DNA of 43,035 nt. Origin: Ichthyophonus hoferi. Lineage: Eukaryota; Opisthokonta; Ichthyosporea; Ichthyophonida; Ichthyophonidae. Position numbers and translations under genes: made by a program. Position 1 is the first letter of the stretch. Each line of letters starts with the position of its first letter. The notes beneath the pieces were generated by a model. That model made no database searches, was not told where the DNA came from, and saw nothing but the letters and a program-made list of their open reading frames with translations. The stretch spans positions 119,192-162,226 of the forward strand of contig NAOQ01000002.1 in the NCBI GenBank assembly GCA_002751075.1, read 5' to 3'. Below are positions 16,544 through 28,666 of this stretch, one piece after another.

Positions 16544-17166
16544 NNNNNNNNNNNNNNNNNNNNNNNNNNNNNNNNNNNNNNNNNNNNNNNNNNNNNNNNN
16601 NNNNNNNNNNNNNNNNNNNNNNNNNNNNNNNNNNNNNNNNNNNNNNNNNNNNNNNNNNNNNNNNNNNNNNNNNNNNNNNNNNNNNNNNNNNNNNNNNNNN
16701 NNNNNNNNNNNNNNNNNNNNNNNNNNNNNNNNNNNNNNNNNNNNNNNNNNNNNNNNNNNNNNNNNNNNNNNNNNNNNNNNNNNNNNNNNNNNNNNNNNNN
16801 NNNNNNNNNNNNNNNNNNNNNNNNNNNNNNNNNNNNNNNNNNNNNNNNNNNNNNNNNNNNNNNNNNNNNNNNNNNNNNNNNNNNNNNNNNNNNNNNNNNN
16901 NNNNNNNNNNNNNNNNNNNNNNNNNNNNNNNNNNNNNNNNNNNNNNNNNNNNNNNNNNNNNNNNNNNNNNNNNNNNNNNNNNNNNNNNNNNNNNNNNNNN
17001 NNNNNNNNNNNNNNNNNNNNNNNNNNNNNNNNNNNNNNNNNNNNNNNNNNNNNNNNNNNNNNNNNNNNNNNNNNNNNNNNNNNNNNNNNNNNNNNNNNNN
17101 NNNNNNNNNNNNNNNNNNNNNNNNNNNNNNNNNNNNNNNNNNNNNNNNNNNNNNNNNNNNNNNNNN
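16544..17166. other. Assembly gap, 623 Ns
   Basis: An unbroken run of N. The translated frame across it is meaningless. See the flanking 102-bp duplication for evidence that the gap length may be fictitious. Confidence 0.99.
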
Positions 17167-17268
17167 CTTTTAAATGGGGGCTAACTTGACCCATTTTAAG
17201 ATTTTTTCAAGTACTCCTATCCCAGCAATTCTGTTTTTTACTTATTTTTGATATAATAATCAAGCATT
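17167..17268 (+). repeat. 102-bp direct copy abutting the right side of the N gap
   Basis: Exact partner of 16442-16543. Unique sequence continues directly after it (actatatgctggctgtc). If the gap is false, the true sequence reads through one copy only. Confidence 0.95.
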
Positions 17269-17472
17269 ACTATATGCTGGCTGTCTTACATTGTTATTTA
17301 CAAGCACTCAACACTGTTTCTATCATGTTTGATTGCCTTTACTTATTACCACTTCAAAAGTAATGTATTATGATTTATTACTTATATTTAAAAATCTATT
17401 AATGGGCGTAATACCTATTAATGCACATAGTATTCTCACATTGGAGTCAAAACTAATAGGGATATTGCTTAC

Positions 17473-17554
17473 TCTATAGAAATACAAACTATCCTGTGCG
17501 TCTAGACCTAAAATGAGTAAACTTGGATAAACTTGGTTCGTAGAAACTTCATAA
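17473..17554 (-). other. Orphan exon-like segment, weakly Arf-like
   Basis: On the minus strand a strong pyrimidine tract and acceptor (tttttatttttcag) is followed by 27 codons of protein-like sequence, YEVSTNQVYPSLLILGLDAQ and then DSLYFYR, ending at AGA|GTAAGC, a good donor. LLILGLD followed by LYxYR recalls the first strand and G1 loop of Arf/Arl GTPases (ILGLDxxGKTTxLYR), but the loop Lys-Thr is absent. No neighbouring exons were found on either side. It may be a fragment of a dead gene copy or chance. Confidence 0.2.
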
Positions 17555-18017
17555 CTGAAAAATAAAAACAAAAACATTAAAAACGGTTTATGGAATACTT
17601 TTCAATAATAAGGTGATCAGAGAGGATTATTTGCTGCCGTTAGTACACAAGCAGTAAAGGACCATGTTTACAAATAATTATATTGGTCACAGGTAATAAA
17701 AATAGGACAGACACTTGACTTTAATCGTTATCCTGTTATCTAAAAATCCCCGTTGCCCATTTAATGAATCCTAATCATTGCTTTTTTTTGAAAATATAGA
17801 TTTTAATTAGATTTTAATTTGTATGCAAGCTTTGTTCTAATGTCCATTCTATGTAGATTATTGATTGTACGGTTTCCCCTTATAATAAGTATGTTTATTT
17901 TGTTATGGAATACATTGGTATTTTTATATTTATGTAATACCTATCTCAAAAAATATTTTTAGCTAACTGGCATTATGACTTTATGCTTCTGAAAACGTAG
18001 TATTTAATTACGTTAAC

Positions 18018-18930
18018 CATGAATATGGATGAAACTAAAGGTGATTTATTCTCCTACTTAATATCTAAGACTGATTTACATGATAATCCTCTGGTCCTTC
18101 TTTGTAGGTATGACTTATAATTCATTAACATTCATGATTTCATAACTCAAGAATTTTAATATGTATTTCATGGTTCATTTAATTACAGGGAGATATCAGC
18201 CATTTCTATATTTTTTGCTTAACTGTGCAAATACTCTACGACAATTTTATTATTAAGGCTATGAAACATGAGCTGGTACAAAAAAATAAGCCATCTTAAA
18301 AGAAATTACAGATACTTGAACTAGTAAAGATCTGTACTAATTTTTATCGTAATAAACACCAATTAATCAAAGTCAAATCTTTTATCCTCCTGCATCTACA
18401 TATTCAAGGACATTTTACTGGAAAAAGGTCAATTGTAGTAACAGAAAAATGAGTAATAGACATATCCAATATCTTCAGTTATGTTTAAAATTCCTAGAAA
18501 GACAAATGAAGTCAGGGGATGTATTGTCATTCTCTTCAGTATGTTGTATATACAGCCTATGTGCTACTTGTGCTCAAAGACTTCAGTCAATTTTTAAACA
18601 GCCCCACAGGAGCCCAATAACCTCATTAACAATAAAATAATTCGAGTCAGGAGGCTAAAGCTCTTTGAAACGTGCTGTCTCAGTCCTGTTAAGTGATTTA
18701 CATTATGTCACAATCGGCGTATTCAGCCTTAGATAAAAGATGGTCACATTGACAGATATCTAAATGCAGATTCTTCGAAGTTATGACAACGCAAATCTAA
18801 TTAATGTTTAGATAGCTCCCTCAAATTTCTACTCTATTGTATAGGTAGAACCATATAGTGGGTTTGCTTATTCTATTTTGCTTTGCGCTTTTAGTGACAA
18901 AATCACAATTTTTTCAAAGTAAATAGAATT
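18018..18930 (+). pseudogene. Decayed coding-like stretch, family not identified
   Basis: Several stretches on the plus strand have protein-like composition: about 18018-18111 (starts MNMDETKGDLFSYLISKTD and ends near a GTATGA donor-like site), 18449-18640 (Cys- and Leu-rich, starts MSNRHIQYLQLCLKF) and further pieces to about 18930. They do not form a continuous gene, and I recognise no domain. It is interrupted several times and is best read as an old relic of unknown type. Confidence 0.3.
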
Positions 18931-19400
18931 TGATATCACTAATATACAATTAATCCATTCCACAGTATTGTTTATATGCAGATATACTAAGTTCCAATAT
19001 AATCCAGTCCTATAGGACTAAGTAGTAAAGCCTATGGGGTTATAGTATACTATGTTATCATATCTGGCATTATATTTTGTAAAATTTACTTGAAAAAAGA
19101 TAACTAGAAGAGTTTTTACATTTATATTTACATTAGATGTCTAAAACAACTACATACCTTTAAAGTATAGTGCATTTTATTTAATAGAAATAAGTCTTCT
19201 ATGACCTATCCCAATATGTCAAATTGAAATGAACAGTACAGAGATAAACAGACCAACTCGTCCTGGGTGAAGGCAGCAAACTTTCTATTATCAACTTTGT
19301 ATTATTCCTACTTTAAAAACTAACAATAATTAAAGTAAATCAGTAATTTTATACCAAACCATTAAAATCAACGTATGTCATATATATATATATATATATA

Positions 19401-19406
19401 TTTATT
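19401..19406 (-). terminator. ARMC7: Candidate ARMC7 polyadenylation signal (AATAAA)
   Basis: TTTATT on the plus strand reads AATAAA on the ARMC7 strand, about 250 nt after the stop codon, next to an (AT)n run. Motif and position only. Confidence 0.35.
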
Positions 19407-19652
19407 AAGAAGTATTATTCTCTCCTGTATAGACATTATCCTTATTTCTCTAATACATCCATTGACACACTTCATGGGATGACACGGTCTTGAAAGATAA
19501 CTATGTAACTATATAAATAGGTTAAAATACATATGTTCATGTAAATTTATGGATATTCTTCCAATTGTATATCAAAAATTATGCATGGGGAAGACATACG
19601 ATATGACAATACAAAAATATTATACAAATTCATTAGCTATTTGTGTAGTCAA

Positions 19653-21089
19653 CTATTTCCCTTTCAAACAAACCCTAGAGCAATAATCCTCCAAGAAAAG
19701 AGATGCCATATTAACAATTCTAGTATTTTTAGCCTTAGTAAGTCGTTGCATTGCATCAACAATAGCAGGTGCTGTAGTCTCACTTCTTGTTGTGGGAGTG
19801 GTAAGGAACATAAGAATAGAGATAGCGTTTAACACTGCAGTCTCACTGGGACTTGATAGTTGTTTGATTACTAGACTGATGGCATCGTGTTCAACTAGGT
19901 AGGCTTTGTTTTGGTTGTCTATAAGTGGGATATGGGTAGATTGTACCCCGAGTTAAATACTAATTATTAAATGTAAAGCGGCAATAGGAAAGTAGTGTAG
20001 AACATATAACTCAATAATTTTACCCATAACTATACAAATATACATATGAACATACACATATACATGCACATCTTTATGTTGTGCCCTTTCTTTCCCCTCC
20101 AATCCCTATATTGCATCTACAACTATCAATACGATTCATTTAATTCACACCTCTCCGTCACCCTTCCATTTATGGCTTACTAGATATGAATATCATAACA
20201 GTAACATAGACTTGCCTGGACAGAGATTACATATTCCCGCTAAACCAAACTCTATCATCTTTTGATTAGAGTCAGTAAGGGCATCTGTAGCAAACAGGTG
20301 TTAGGATTATCACTCTACTTCTATATACAGTCCGTCTAGAAATAGCTTAGAGGGATTATTGCCAAAGTTACAGTGAAATATTTTGGAAATTTAGGGTGAA
20401 AATGCGTGTGATATGAGAATGTATGTGTAATTGTGGTGATTTGGCCTATGTATGTGTCTTTCGTTTATTTTTTCTTATATATATACATGGACAACTTTTT
20501 GTGGACGTAAATTATGTTTTATATTAAGATGAACAAAGGATTTGTTTGATAGTGAGAGGTAGAACACAGAAGAAATAGTAGGCGTGGGAGAGATGAAATG
20601 GCAAAAAGAAAAATAAGGTAAAGACATAACTATAATAAACAGATATGATTGCACTGTATGGGCTATGGTACAGGCAGCAGAAGGAAACATAAGAGACCCC
20701 ATAGTAATATACGCATGACAACCACATATCACATATCTCTTTCATTAGCTACCTAGAAATAAATCTATAACTTTTAGCCTTCTGAGGTGCTCATAGTTAA
20801 TAGGGTCATAAGCGAAGTTCCCCAGGTTGGCCAATACTTGTAGCTTGGCTTCTGCATCAATAAATACATGTTAATTGTTTTCAAAATAAGATTTTTAAAT
20901 TTCATTATTACTAATTTCTATAATTCAATATGCTACGGAAGAATACAGATAATAGGTAGTGAATATATATTCCTATATGCATTAGGTATTAACAGACAGT
21001 TTTTCCCAGAATATAAATATGAAAATGATTGTTAGTTATTATGTATGAAGCACATACAAATAATATACAATAAATGTTGGCTTATGAAT

Positions 21090-21120
<31 letters not shown>

Positions 21121-21715
21121 AAAGACGAAAAACAAATAAATTCTTTGACAATAAATACACTTGTACAAAAAACAATTACGAGCTATATTTTTATTAGGAC
21201 GGATCAATAATATGTGGCAAAGTTACACGGGTATAACTGTAATATAGTGCGATTGTACACACTGACAAACGAATAGGTTAATGTGGGAGTGAAAAAATTA
21301 AAAAGTACGCGCTTGTGTGTTGTTATTCAATTTATTTAGTGAAGAAAAAATAGAAGAAAAGCTGGGTTATTTGTATGTGTTTGGGATCATATATAGAAAG
21401 AAATAAAATGTTGTGTATATAATAGCGGTGCTTTATATATACATCATGGAAAACAAAGTAGGAAAATATAAAAATAAAGACAATGCAGAAATTGACAGTG
21501 AGATAGAAAGGAAACTTAAAATATTATAGAGAAAAAAGAAAGAAAAAAGAAAATGTAAATAAAAAGATGAATAGAAAATAGAACGAGGTAAGGTCATTTT
21601 ATTTACCCTCATCTTCTGTATCTTGGAATTCTGTTACTAAAGCCTGAAGATAATCAAAACGATTAAGATCAAAATTTGTAGTTTTCTTGGCCAACTGAGC
21701 CTGAGAACTAAACAT
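19653..21715 (-). CDS. ARMC7: ARMC7, armadillo-repeat protein, complete, 4 exons
   Basis: ARMC7 is a small armadillo-repeat protein found with spliceosome components in animals. Exons (transcription order): 21715-21607, 20851-20753, 20284-20216, 19918-19653, giving 180 residues (human 198). Landmarks match ARMC7 closely: [83 protein letters not shown] and SLFLEDYC near the end. Helical repeats span about residues 37-165. An in-frame TGA lies 12 nt before the ATG. Intron 3 (19919-20215) uses a GC donor (CAG|GCAAGT) and a normal AG acceptor, forced by the frame: CCA G joins AC to make Pro-Asp as in human. Its start lies head-to-head with ALS2. Confidence 0.96.
20210..20216 (-). other. ARMC7: GC-AG intron donor in ARMC7
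   Basis: The exon 3 end reads TCCAG|GCAAGT on the minus strand. No GT near it would keep the Cys-Pro-Asp-Asn continuity. The rest of the donor matches consensus perfectly, as is usual for GC donors. Confidence 0.9.
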
Positions 21716-22869
21716 AGCCAATAATCAATATAGAAACCTAACCTACACCCTGATTCCTCTCCTTCCCTGTGTTACCCATATAAATAAAAACCTTAATTAT
21801 TCTGGTAAGGGTTTAAGGAGTAAGTACGTAAATACTCAAATTAATTAAATATTTCTATCTTAGTTATCAATTATTATTGGCTAATACAATTCATCAGAAT
21901 CACTGAGGCCCACTATAATTGTCTGATCTTATCTCAATAATTTTTACGTAAACTTATCTTATTGGTTAATCAATATAATTAGATAATATTTACCATATTG
22001 TTTGGTATTTTTAGAAATATATATACGTAGAGTTATATGATTGGTTAAAATGTTTTAAAATTAAAAATAACTACGTATACAATAGAAAAGTGCCTATTCG
22101 TTGCCACTAGGAACTGGCCATATTTATATCTTACAATATAAACAATGTTGAGCAGGCATGTCGGTAGATTACCCAGTAGAAATACCCAGTAGAAATATTG
22201 AATTCCTTAACGTACGCTTATTATTTTCGCTATAGTATAGTATAGGTGTATATGGAAGGGTAACCAGTTTGCACACTAAGTTATTATAAAACGGTTAGAC
22301 TATGCGTATGAGAGCTTAACGACTTGGCGCACTTTTGTATGTGAACATTGGAAAGAAAATAGTGAAAGAGAAGAGTGAGTATAACTTACGTGAAATTTTA
22401 TACTCTTCAAAAATTATTCACTGAAGCATATATATATAATATAAAAATAAAATAGAAACCTTAGTGAAAAGTAAGATCTGCAAACTGATTATTGTATACA
22501 ACAATCAGTATGTTAATATATACAACATATCTTTCTACGTACAAGAGCCAAACTGTTTTAATAAAGAAGAGAGGCATCCTTTAATCGAGGTATTTTGTTA
22601 CCTGCAAACCCAGTTTAAAAGAACTCATATGACCGGCAGTACATTATATTATTAGCTACAGAGTAACCTACCTTATGCCTTTACTACAGTCTTTTGCTTT
22701 CTGTTGTCATAAATTCAAAATGGGCATCATTATATTTGTTTTTATTTTGTTTATTATTATTGCCTTATTTATCTTCTTTTCCTTTCTGGTTTACATCCTT
22801 CTATTGTCCTTGTTTCTGAGCTAGGTTAGTCCTGATCTTTAGTTACATACATTCAGTTTCCAAGTAAGA
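21716..22869. promoter_or_regulatory. Head-to-head spacer, probable shared ARMC7/ALS2 promoter
   Basis: The start codons of ARMC7 (minus) and ALS2 (plus) are 1154 bp apart and divergent, so this spacer must hold both promoters. It is AT-rich. It contains a perfect 13-bp tandem duplication acccagtagaaat at 22171-22196, and a slightly GC-richer patch around 22290-22350. No TATA box or CpG island is obvious. The 63-codon open frame at 22464-22655 has no recognisable features. Confidence 0.6.
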
Positions 22870-25800
22870 ATGGCGGAAACCGACAATGACAAGGAAAAAA
22901 TCGACGACTCTATAAAGACCTATACATGGCAGGCTTCTGAGTTAGGAGCACCAAGGTGAGAATAACTTATGTTTAGGTTATATAACATTATAGCGTGCTC
23001 AATTGGTTTATATTGGGATAAGAGACAACAACAAGTAACCATAGCAACAGCAGAATATAATAGTGGACTAGACTGGGTGTTTTACTATACAATGTAGTTA
23101 AAGTACTGTAAAAGCTGTATTCTAGATTAAATTTACAATAATATATAGTAATATTACATGAAAACTCCTTCCATGTTAAGGGATATATATATGAATACGC
23201 ATATACGTAGTATATAGACACAATTAATAAGTAAGAAATGTAATTAAATTTGTAGTAGTGTATTGGAGTAATAACGAGAGAGAGACAATTAGATTGACTG
23301 ACTAAGAGTGTGAAGTAGTATTACTACAACTATATTGGAATATATAATATAATCCATTGATTATCATCCATCTAGATTATTATTATTATTTTTCTAAACA
23401 TAACGAAATGATGTACAAGATAGATTATCTACCACAGTAGTTTACCTTTTTTTTCTATGTAAAAACCATTGTTGTGTAAAAATAATAGTAATATATAATG
23501 CAAGGTGTAAGCCAGATTATCAGATTATGTAGGCGCCAATTTATTTTACTACTCTATCATTATAGGTATAGTTGAAGGTGCGCTTAACTTAACATCGAGC
23601 AATATAATATAGCTTAATATAATAAAATATAATAAAATATAGTATAGTATAATGTCATACAAGAAAATAAAATGAACTTTTGTATCTACTATTATCTTGT
23701 TGTTTGCCTTAATAGTAATTTCTAATATAATTTACATTTTTATTAATATTTATTGTATTCATACCCATTTATACCCTTTACGTATTAAGCAATTTTCCCT
23801 AACCTTACATATATCTTATATATTATCTTTTTTTCCTTCTTGTTTTGGGTTGCATACCCAAAGGTATTGGTATATTGTCTCTATATAAATAGACATTTAC
23901 GTGGGTAAATGTATACATATATGTGTACCGGTTATTATATTTCTGAGTTAATCACTATTTCTTATTGCTTCATTCAAATTTTGCATATATCCATTTATTA
24001 TATATGTAGTATTTATCATTTTTAAAAGCGATAATAAATAAACTCACTCTTATTGGCAATTATTAATGCAGACTTGTCAAAGAGCTTTGTAATCTCAAAG
24101 TTGCCAGGATAGGGGTTGGTAGCAAACATATAGTAATTATCACCGATCAAGGGCTGGTATATACATACGGTGACGGGAAATATGGACAGGTAAGATACAT
24201 ATGCATATATGGGTTGATATATACACGTATATATATAAACGCACGCATATACAAATATTTGTATCTATAAACGTGCAAATGTATAAATTTACATGTATAT
24301 AGACATATAAATCTAGTTAGACCCAAGAGATGAAACATATATAGTACATTTTAAACATTTTTAAACTTATAGTCACTAATGATATCTCCGATATAAACCC
24401 AGTTGGGCCTAGGAGATACCTATGACCGTATCCAGCCCTGCCTGGTTGAGAAATTGAAAAACCAACGTGTGATATACCTCACTTGTGGTAAACAGGTGTG
24501 CTACTCTCCCACCTTGTCTCTCTAACCTCAACCATTTCATAAATATTAATTTAATTTCATTTTTCTATCATATTATCTCTACTACCATTATGTAATTGCT
24601 ATTAATACCTTCTATATTTTTATAATATATGTCTAGCTTTAGGTGTATTGGTCTGATTTACTGTGTTCCCATTATTCATGTATATTGTCTTTAGTCAATG
24701 GTCAAAACTAGCTGTATAAGGTGTTGTATGCATAGAAATGCGTGTTTACAGCTATATCTTGGGAGAATGATAGTAGGGTAAATAGATTAGAAGAGAGGTG
24801 TTAATAACCAACCAGTAACCCAGTTATATTACCATATATAGACATGCTGTTCATTTGTGATAGTGAGCGAAGCATAGGGATAATGTTAGCATGATGGAGC
24901 CTTCTAGGAGTTTTGTATAGGTTTAATACTCAGTATATTCCCATATATATATATATGTTTGATCTTATATATTAATTATAATATTTCAATGGAACAGCAG
25001 ATTTACAGTGGAGGCAAGTATTTTGTGGTTTAGGGTATGTACTGCATTAGTAAGAGGTAGACCGACCTGTATGGAGGTTATAGTAACTGGATTGTGTTAT
25101 ATTCTAGACAAATATTATAGCCTGGGTTTCTTCCAGACATGTTTATGTTCATAGTTAGTTTTTGGTGAATGTAAGCATATAAACGTTTATCAACGAACTA
25201 AATAGGATAATAATATAAGGCATTTTGTATAAATGGTGGCATTAGAACTAACACAGTGATATCATTTGCCCAGAGCACCGCTGTAATTACAAATAATGGA
25301 CAGTTGTTTTTCTGGGGCCGCGCTATACCAGAACAGGTGAGCAGCTGCCTTCTTGCCCTCTTATATTTCTACCTTCTAGACACCACTTCAAGACATTTTC
25401 ATTTATTCACCCATGTACACATGTTTATCTTTTATTAACCCTTATTAACATATTAGTTGTTCTATTTGATAAAACCGCCAAGTATCATGTTATAAAATTA
25501 TATGTTAATTGGTATCCGTAGTGATTAGCTGCGTGAACAATGATACTAATTGGTTAAAATTCACAGATGGATAGAAAGAACAATAATATTATTAGTACTC
25601 CCAAATTAATCTCACTTCCCTGGACAAAGATTGCTAAGGTTGCAATGGGAACCTCTCACATAGGTAAGTGTATTTTGTATATAGGTTAAAGTACTATTAA
25701 CAACCTATAGAGTGGAGTATATATATATTGCAATATTAATGGATATATATTTTGGAAGAGTTATATGCATACATATATATGTTTTCTTTCTTGCACAAAC

Positions 25801-27575
25801 ATATACATGTCACCAGTTTGGTGTCCGCTTCCCTTCTCACCTATTTATTTAAATCACTAGATGTAAACTAACCATACTTATATGCCCATACATGCCCTTT
25901 TTACTCCAAGGCCTGGCCCATTACTATATATACTAGACTGTATATAATCTTATACATCTAACTCGCACTGAAGATATACAAATCAATCTGTGAAATTTGT
26001 GTATAAATTTATATGCAGTCGAATAGGGATGTGGGGTTTTATGTTTTACTCATAAGTATGGTATGCAACCCTGACTTTATTGTTATTGGATGCATTAAAA
26101 GTATAACTAACAATATCTCCTTATTTGGATGACAAGTTGCCATAACAAACGAAGGTGAATGTTGGGTAAGTGGTACGGGATGCCAATTAGGGTTAGGCCA
26201 CGGTATAGACAGAACGTCCACACTCACACGAGGTAGGTAGAGAGGGTGTGGTGCAGCATACATTATATTAGAACGGCACACTAGATACATCATGTTCATT
26301 TTGGTTTTACTAAATTAATTTTGCGTTAGATCTTGGCTTTGCAAACATTAAGAATTGTTATTGGCGTTCAAAGTGGGTGATTGTCGTGGTAATAATAATG
26401 TCAAGGTATTTGCACTTATTAATGCACTTATAGTTACATTAATAATAGAGGCTGCTTTTGTACTTACTATAATGGTGTTGTTTATGCTTATCTTTGCTAT
26501 TGTTAGGTTTGTTATTATTGCTATATATAATATTAATCATTGAATACGTATACATACTTAAATATGTGAGTATAGTTGGGGAAAGAATAGGATGTAAAAT
26601 AAGAAAAAATAAATTGAAGTTTTGATATAGATGAATATTGCCCGATGAGATAATCATTTTAGTGTGTACTTGGGTTGAAATTAAAATATATTATAGTGTT
26701 TGTAATCTCATTATACTACCGTCTGCCTTACCCCCTAAATATACTATTGATGTAAAAATAATCTACTCTATGTATTGTCTCTGAAGTGGCATATGTATAT
26801 ATGCATTATATATATATTATGTATGTATTGCAGATAACTCTATCAGCTAAAATCATTGACCCTCTAACCTCCTTTACTTAGTGGAGACCTTAGTAGGATA
26901 CCCTATAGAATCAGTGGCCTGTGGTGCATCCCATACTGTAGCTATTGTTGCTATGGTGGCAGACACGTCTGATCATATGGGGGTAGGTGCCACACACTAC
27001 ACCTGGATGTTATAGCACATTTACTCCAGGCAATGGTCGTTGAGCGATCAAAAAACATAATTTATTTAACCACTAACAGAATGCTTACATTGGTGTATAT
27101 TAATTTATTGATGACATTTATCATATATATATATATAGTTACTAGCGGTATTATGGGTTTGCTCATTCATTATATTTCTCTACAGCAAACACGTCAAACA
27201 AGAGCAGTGTTTACATGGGGGAAGGGTGAGAGGGGCCAATTAGGTCATCATGACCTCCTTCCAAAATGGATACCCACCCGACTCACCGCATTGGACGGGT
27301 AGATTATTTATATTTGACTGTTGATGTGATTGGTGTACATTTGAGTGTCTCGATTATTATTGAGTATAGTTTTTAAAGGTTCTATTTTTATTACTTTTTA
27401 GTTATTGTTATTTCTTTTAATTTTAACTATGGATTATTATTTTATTTGCTATTGTTCTATTGAAGCTATTATTGTTTTCATTATGATTATTTGGTGATTT
27501 TTTTTGCGGCTGAAGGCATTATTGGTATTAGTAGTAATGATTGTTGATCATAATAATGGTAATAAAAGTGGTAAC

Positions 27576-27606
<31 letters not shown>

Positions 27607-28666
27607 CCATATATATTATTTTTGAATGGTATTCTTACTGAATAATTTTAAAAGCATTGTTAATGATATTATTACATTTGTAATAATAGTAATAGTTGTA
27701 GTAAACATACATATATAGCCATTACCCTTGCATTCTGTCCCTCTTATGACCTACATTCATATATCTAAGCAACTTAATATAGGCGTTTGTTTCATATAAC
27801 ACCCCAATTCCCTTAGTTCTCTACCCTATCATGAAGCGTATAATTATAGAATATGATAGAGCAATTGTACTGAAAGCATGATTAATCATACATTTCATCA
27901 CTGTAACTATTATCACAGAAAGGAGGTGATCATGGTGGCTGCAGGGAAAAACCACAGCATTGCATTAACCATTCACTCAATAGTCTATGTGTGGGGTAGG
28001 TTACACCTTTTATCTCTATTCTATTATAAATATGGATGCTAGAGTAGGTTGATGATTGTATATCAATGCAGGTATAAGCTTAGCTATGTGTTGAGGAAAT
28101 AAAATCTACACATTACTAGATTAAAAACGTAAACAAGTGATATAGTTTGATTTTATTATATTATTTTAAAACAGATGTATTTGCTTTGCATAAATGATAT
28201 TAGAACATGGCTAATGACTAGTCTATAAATGACGTGTTGTTGTTTAACTTTTGGGTCTAGTAATATCTGGATTCTATTATATTATAAACTCCACTTGCTT
28301 AAGGTAGCAACCTATTATACCATGTTTGGTTTCAGGTAATAAATATAAATATAATACTGTCGTTATTTAGCATGAATATTTTGTTATGTTTATTTTATTT
28401 TATTATAATTACATATTATATGCCATTATACTATATACACCTTATTAAACTCCCTATACTCTAGGTTGTGCATTAATGCATATAATCTGCTAATAATAAC
28501 GCCCAATACACAGGATCCAATGAATGCAAACAACTAGATGACAGCCCAGAAAAAGTGATGGACAGTCCCGAGCTTGTAAAATCAATGACTGGGGTGAAGG
28601 TATTTAGTGTTGCAGCAGGTGATATTAGCTCGTGGTATCTGTATTCATCAAACGATTCATCTGCAG
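22870..28666 (+). CDS. ALS2: ALS2 exons 1-10: RCC1-like beta-propeller
   Basis: Exons: 22870-22955, 24072-24189, 24403-24495, 25274-25336, 25567-25663, 26137-26232, 26882-26982, 27186-27298, 27919-27995, 28514-28666 (residues 1-332). RCC1 blade signatures recur: IGVGSKHIVIITDQGLVYTY-GDGKYGQLGLGD, TCGKQSTAVITNNGQLFFWG, MGTSHIVAITNEGECWVSGT, CGASHTVAIV, VFTWGKGERGQLGH, AAGKNHSIALTIHSIVYVWG-SNECKQL and AAGDISSWYLY. The blades are split by introns at irregular points, mostly just before or after the conserved Gly/His. The exon 4 acceptor at 25273 (tttgcccag) is chosen because it restores the canonical CG-xx-S/HTxxxT spacing. This domain is regulatory in alsin and lacks an established Ran-GEF role. 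Confidence 0.94.

Larger units (their letters stand above)
15934..19652. other. Convergent spacer between ATG5 and ARMC7
   Basis: ATG5 and ARMC7 are transcribed toward each other into this 3.7 kb spacer, so their 3' UTRs lie at its ends. It contains the N gap with its flanking duplication (16442-17268), an orphan exon-like segment (17473-17554), a decayed coding-like stretch (about 18018-18930) and an (AT)n run (19380-19400). No intact gene is visible. Confidence 0.8.

Noticed and set aside
16535-17194. Long open frame on the minus strand across the gap
   Set aside because: It consists of Ns; only a few real codons lie at its ends.
19581-19832. 83-codon plus-strand open frame
   Set aside because: Antisense shadow of ARMC7 exon 4, which is supported by homology and splicing.
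22464-22655. 63-codon open frame in the ARMC7-ALS2 spacer
   Set aside because: No domain, no homology I recognise, AT-driven composition and no splice context.
25001-25013. A 13-nt micro-exon (IYSG) with a GC donor between ALS2 exons 3 and 4
   Set aside because: It fits the phase only with an upstream shift of exon 4, and it disrupts the canonical RCC1 spacing that the acceptor at 25273 restores.
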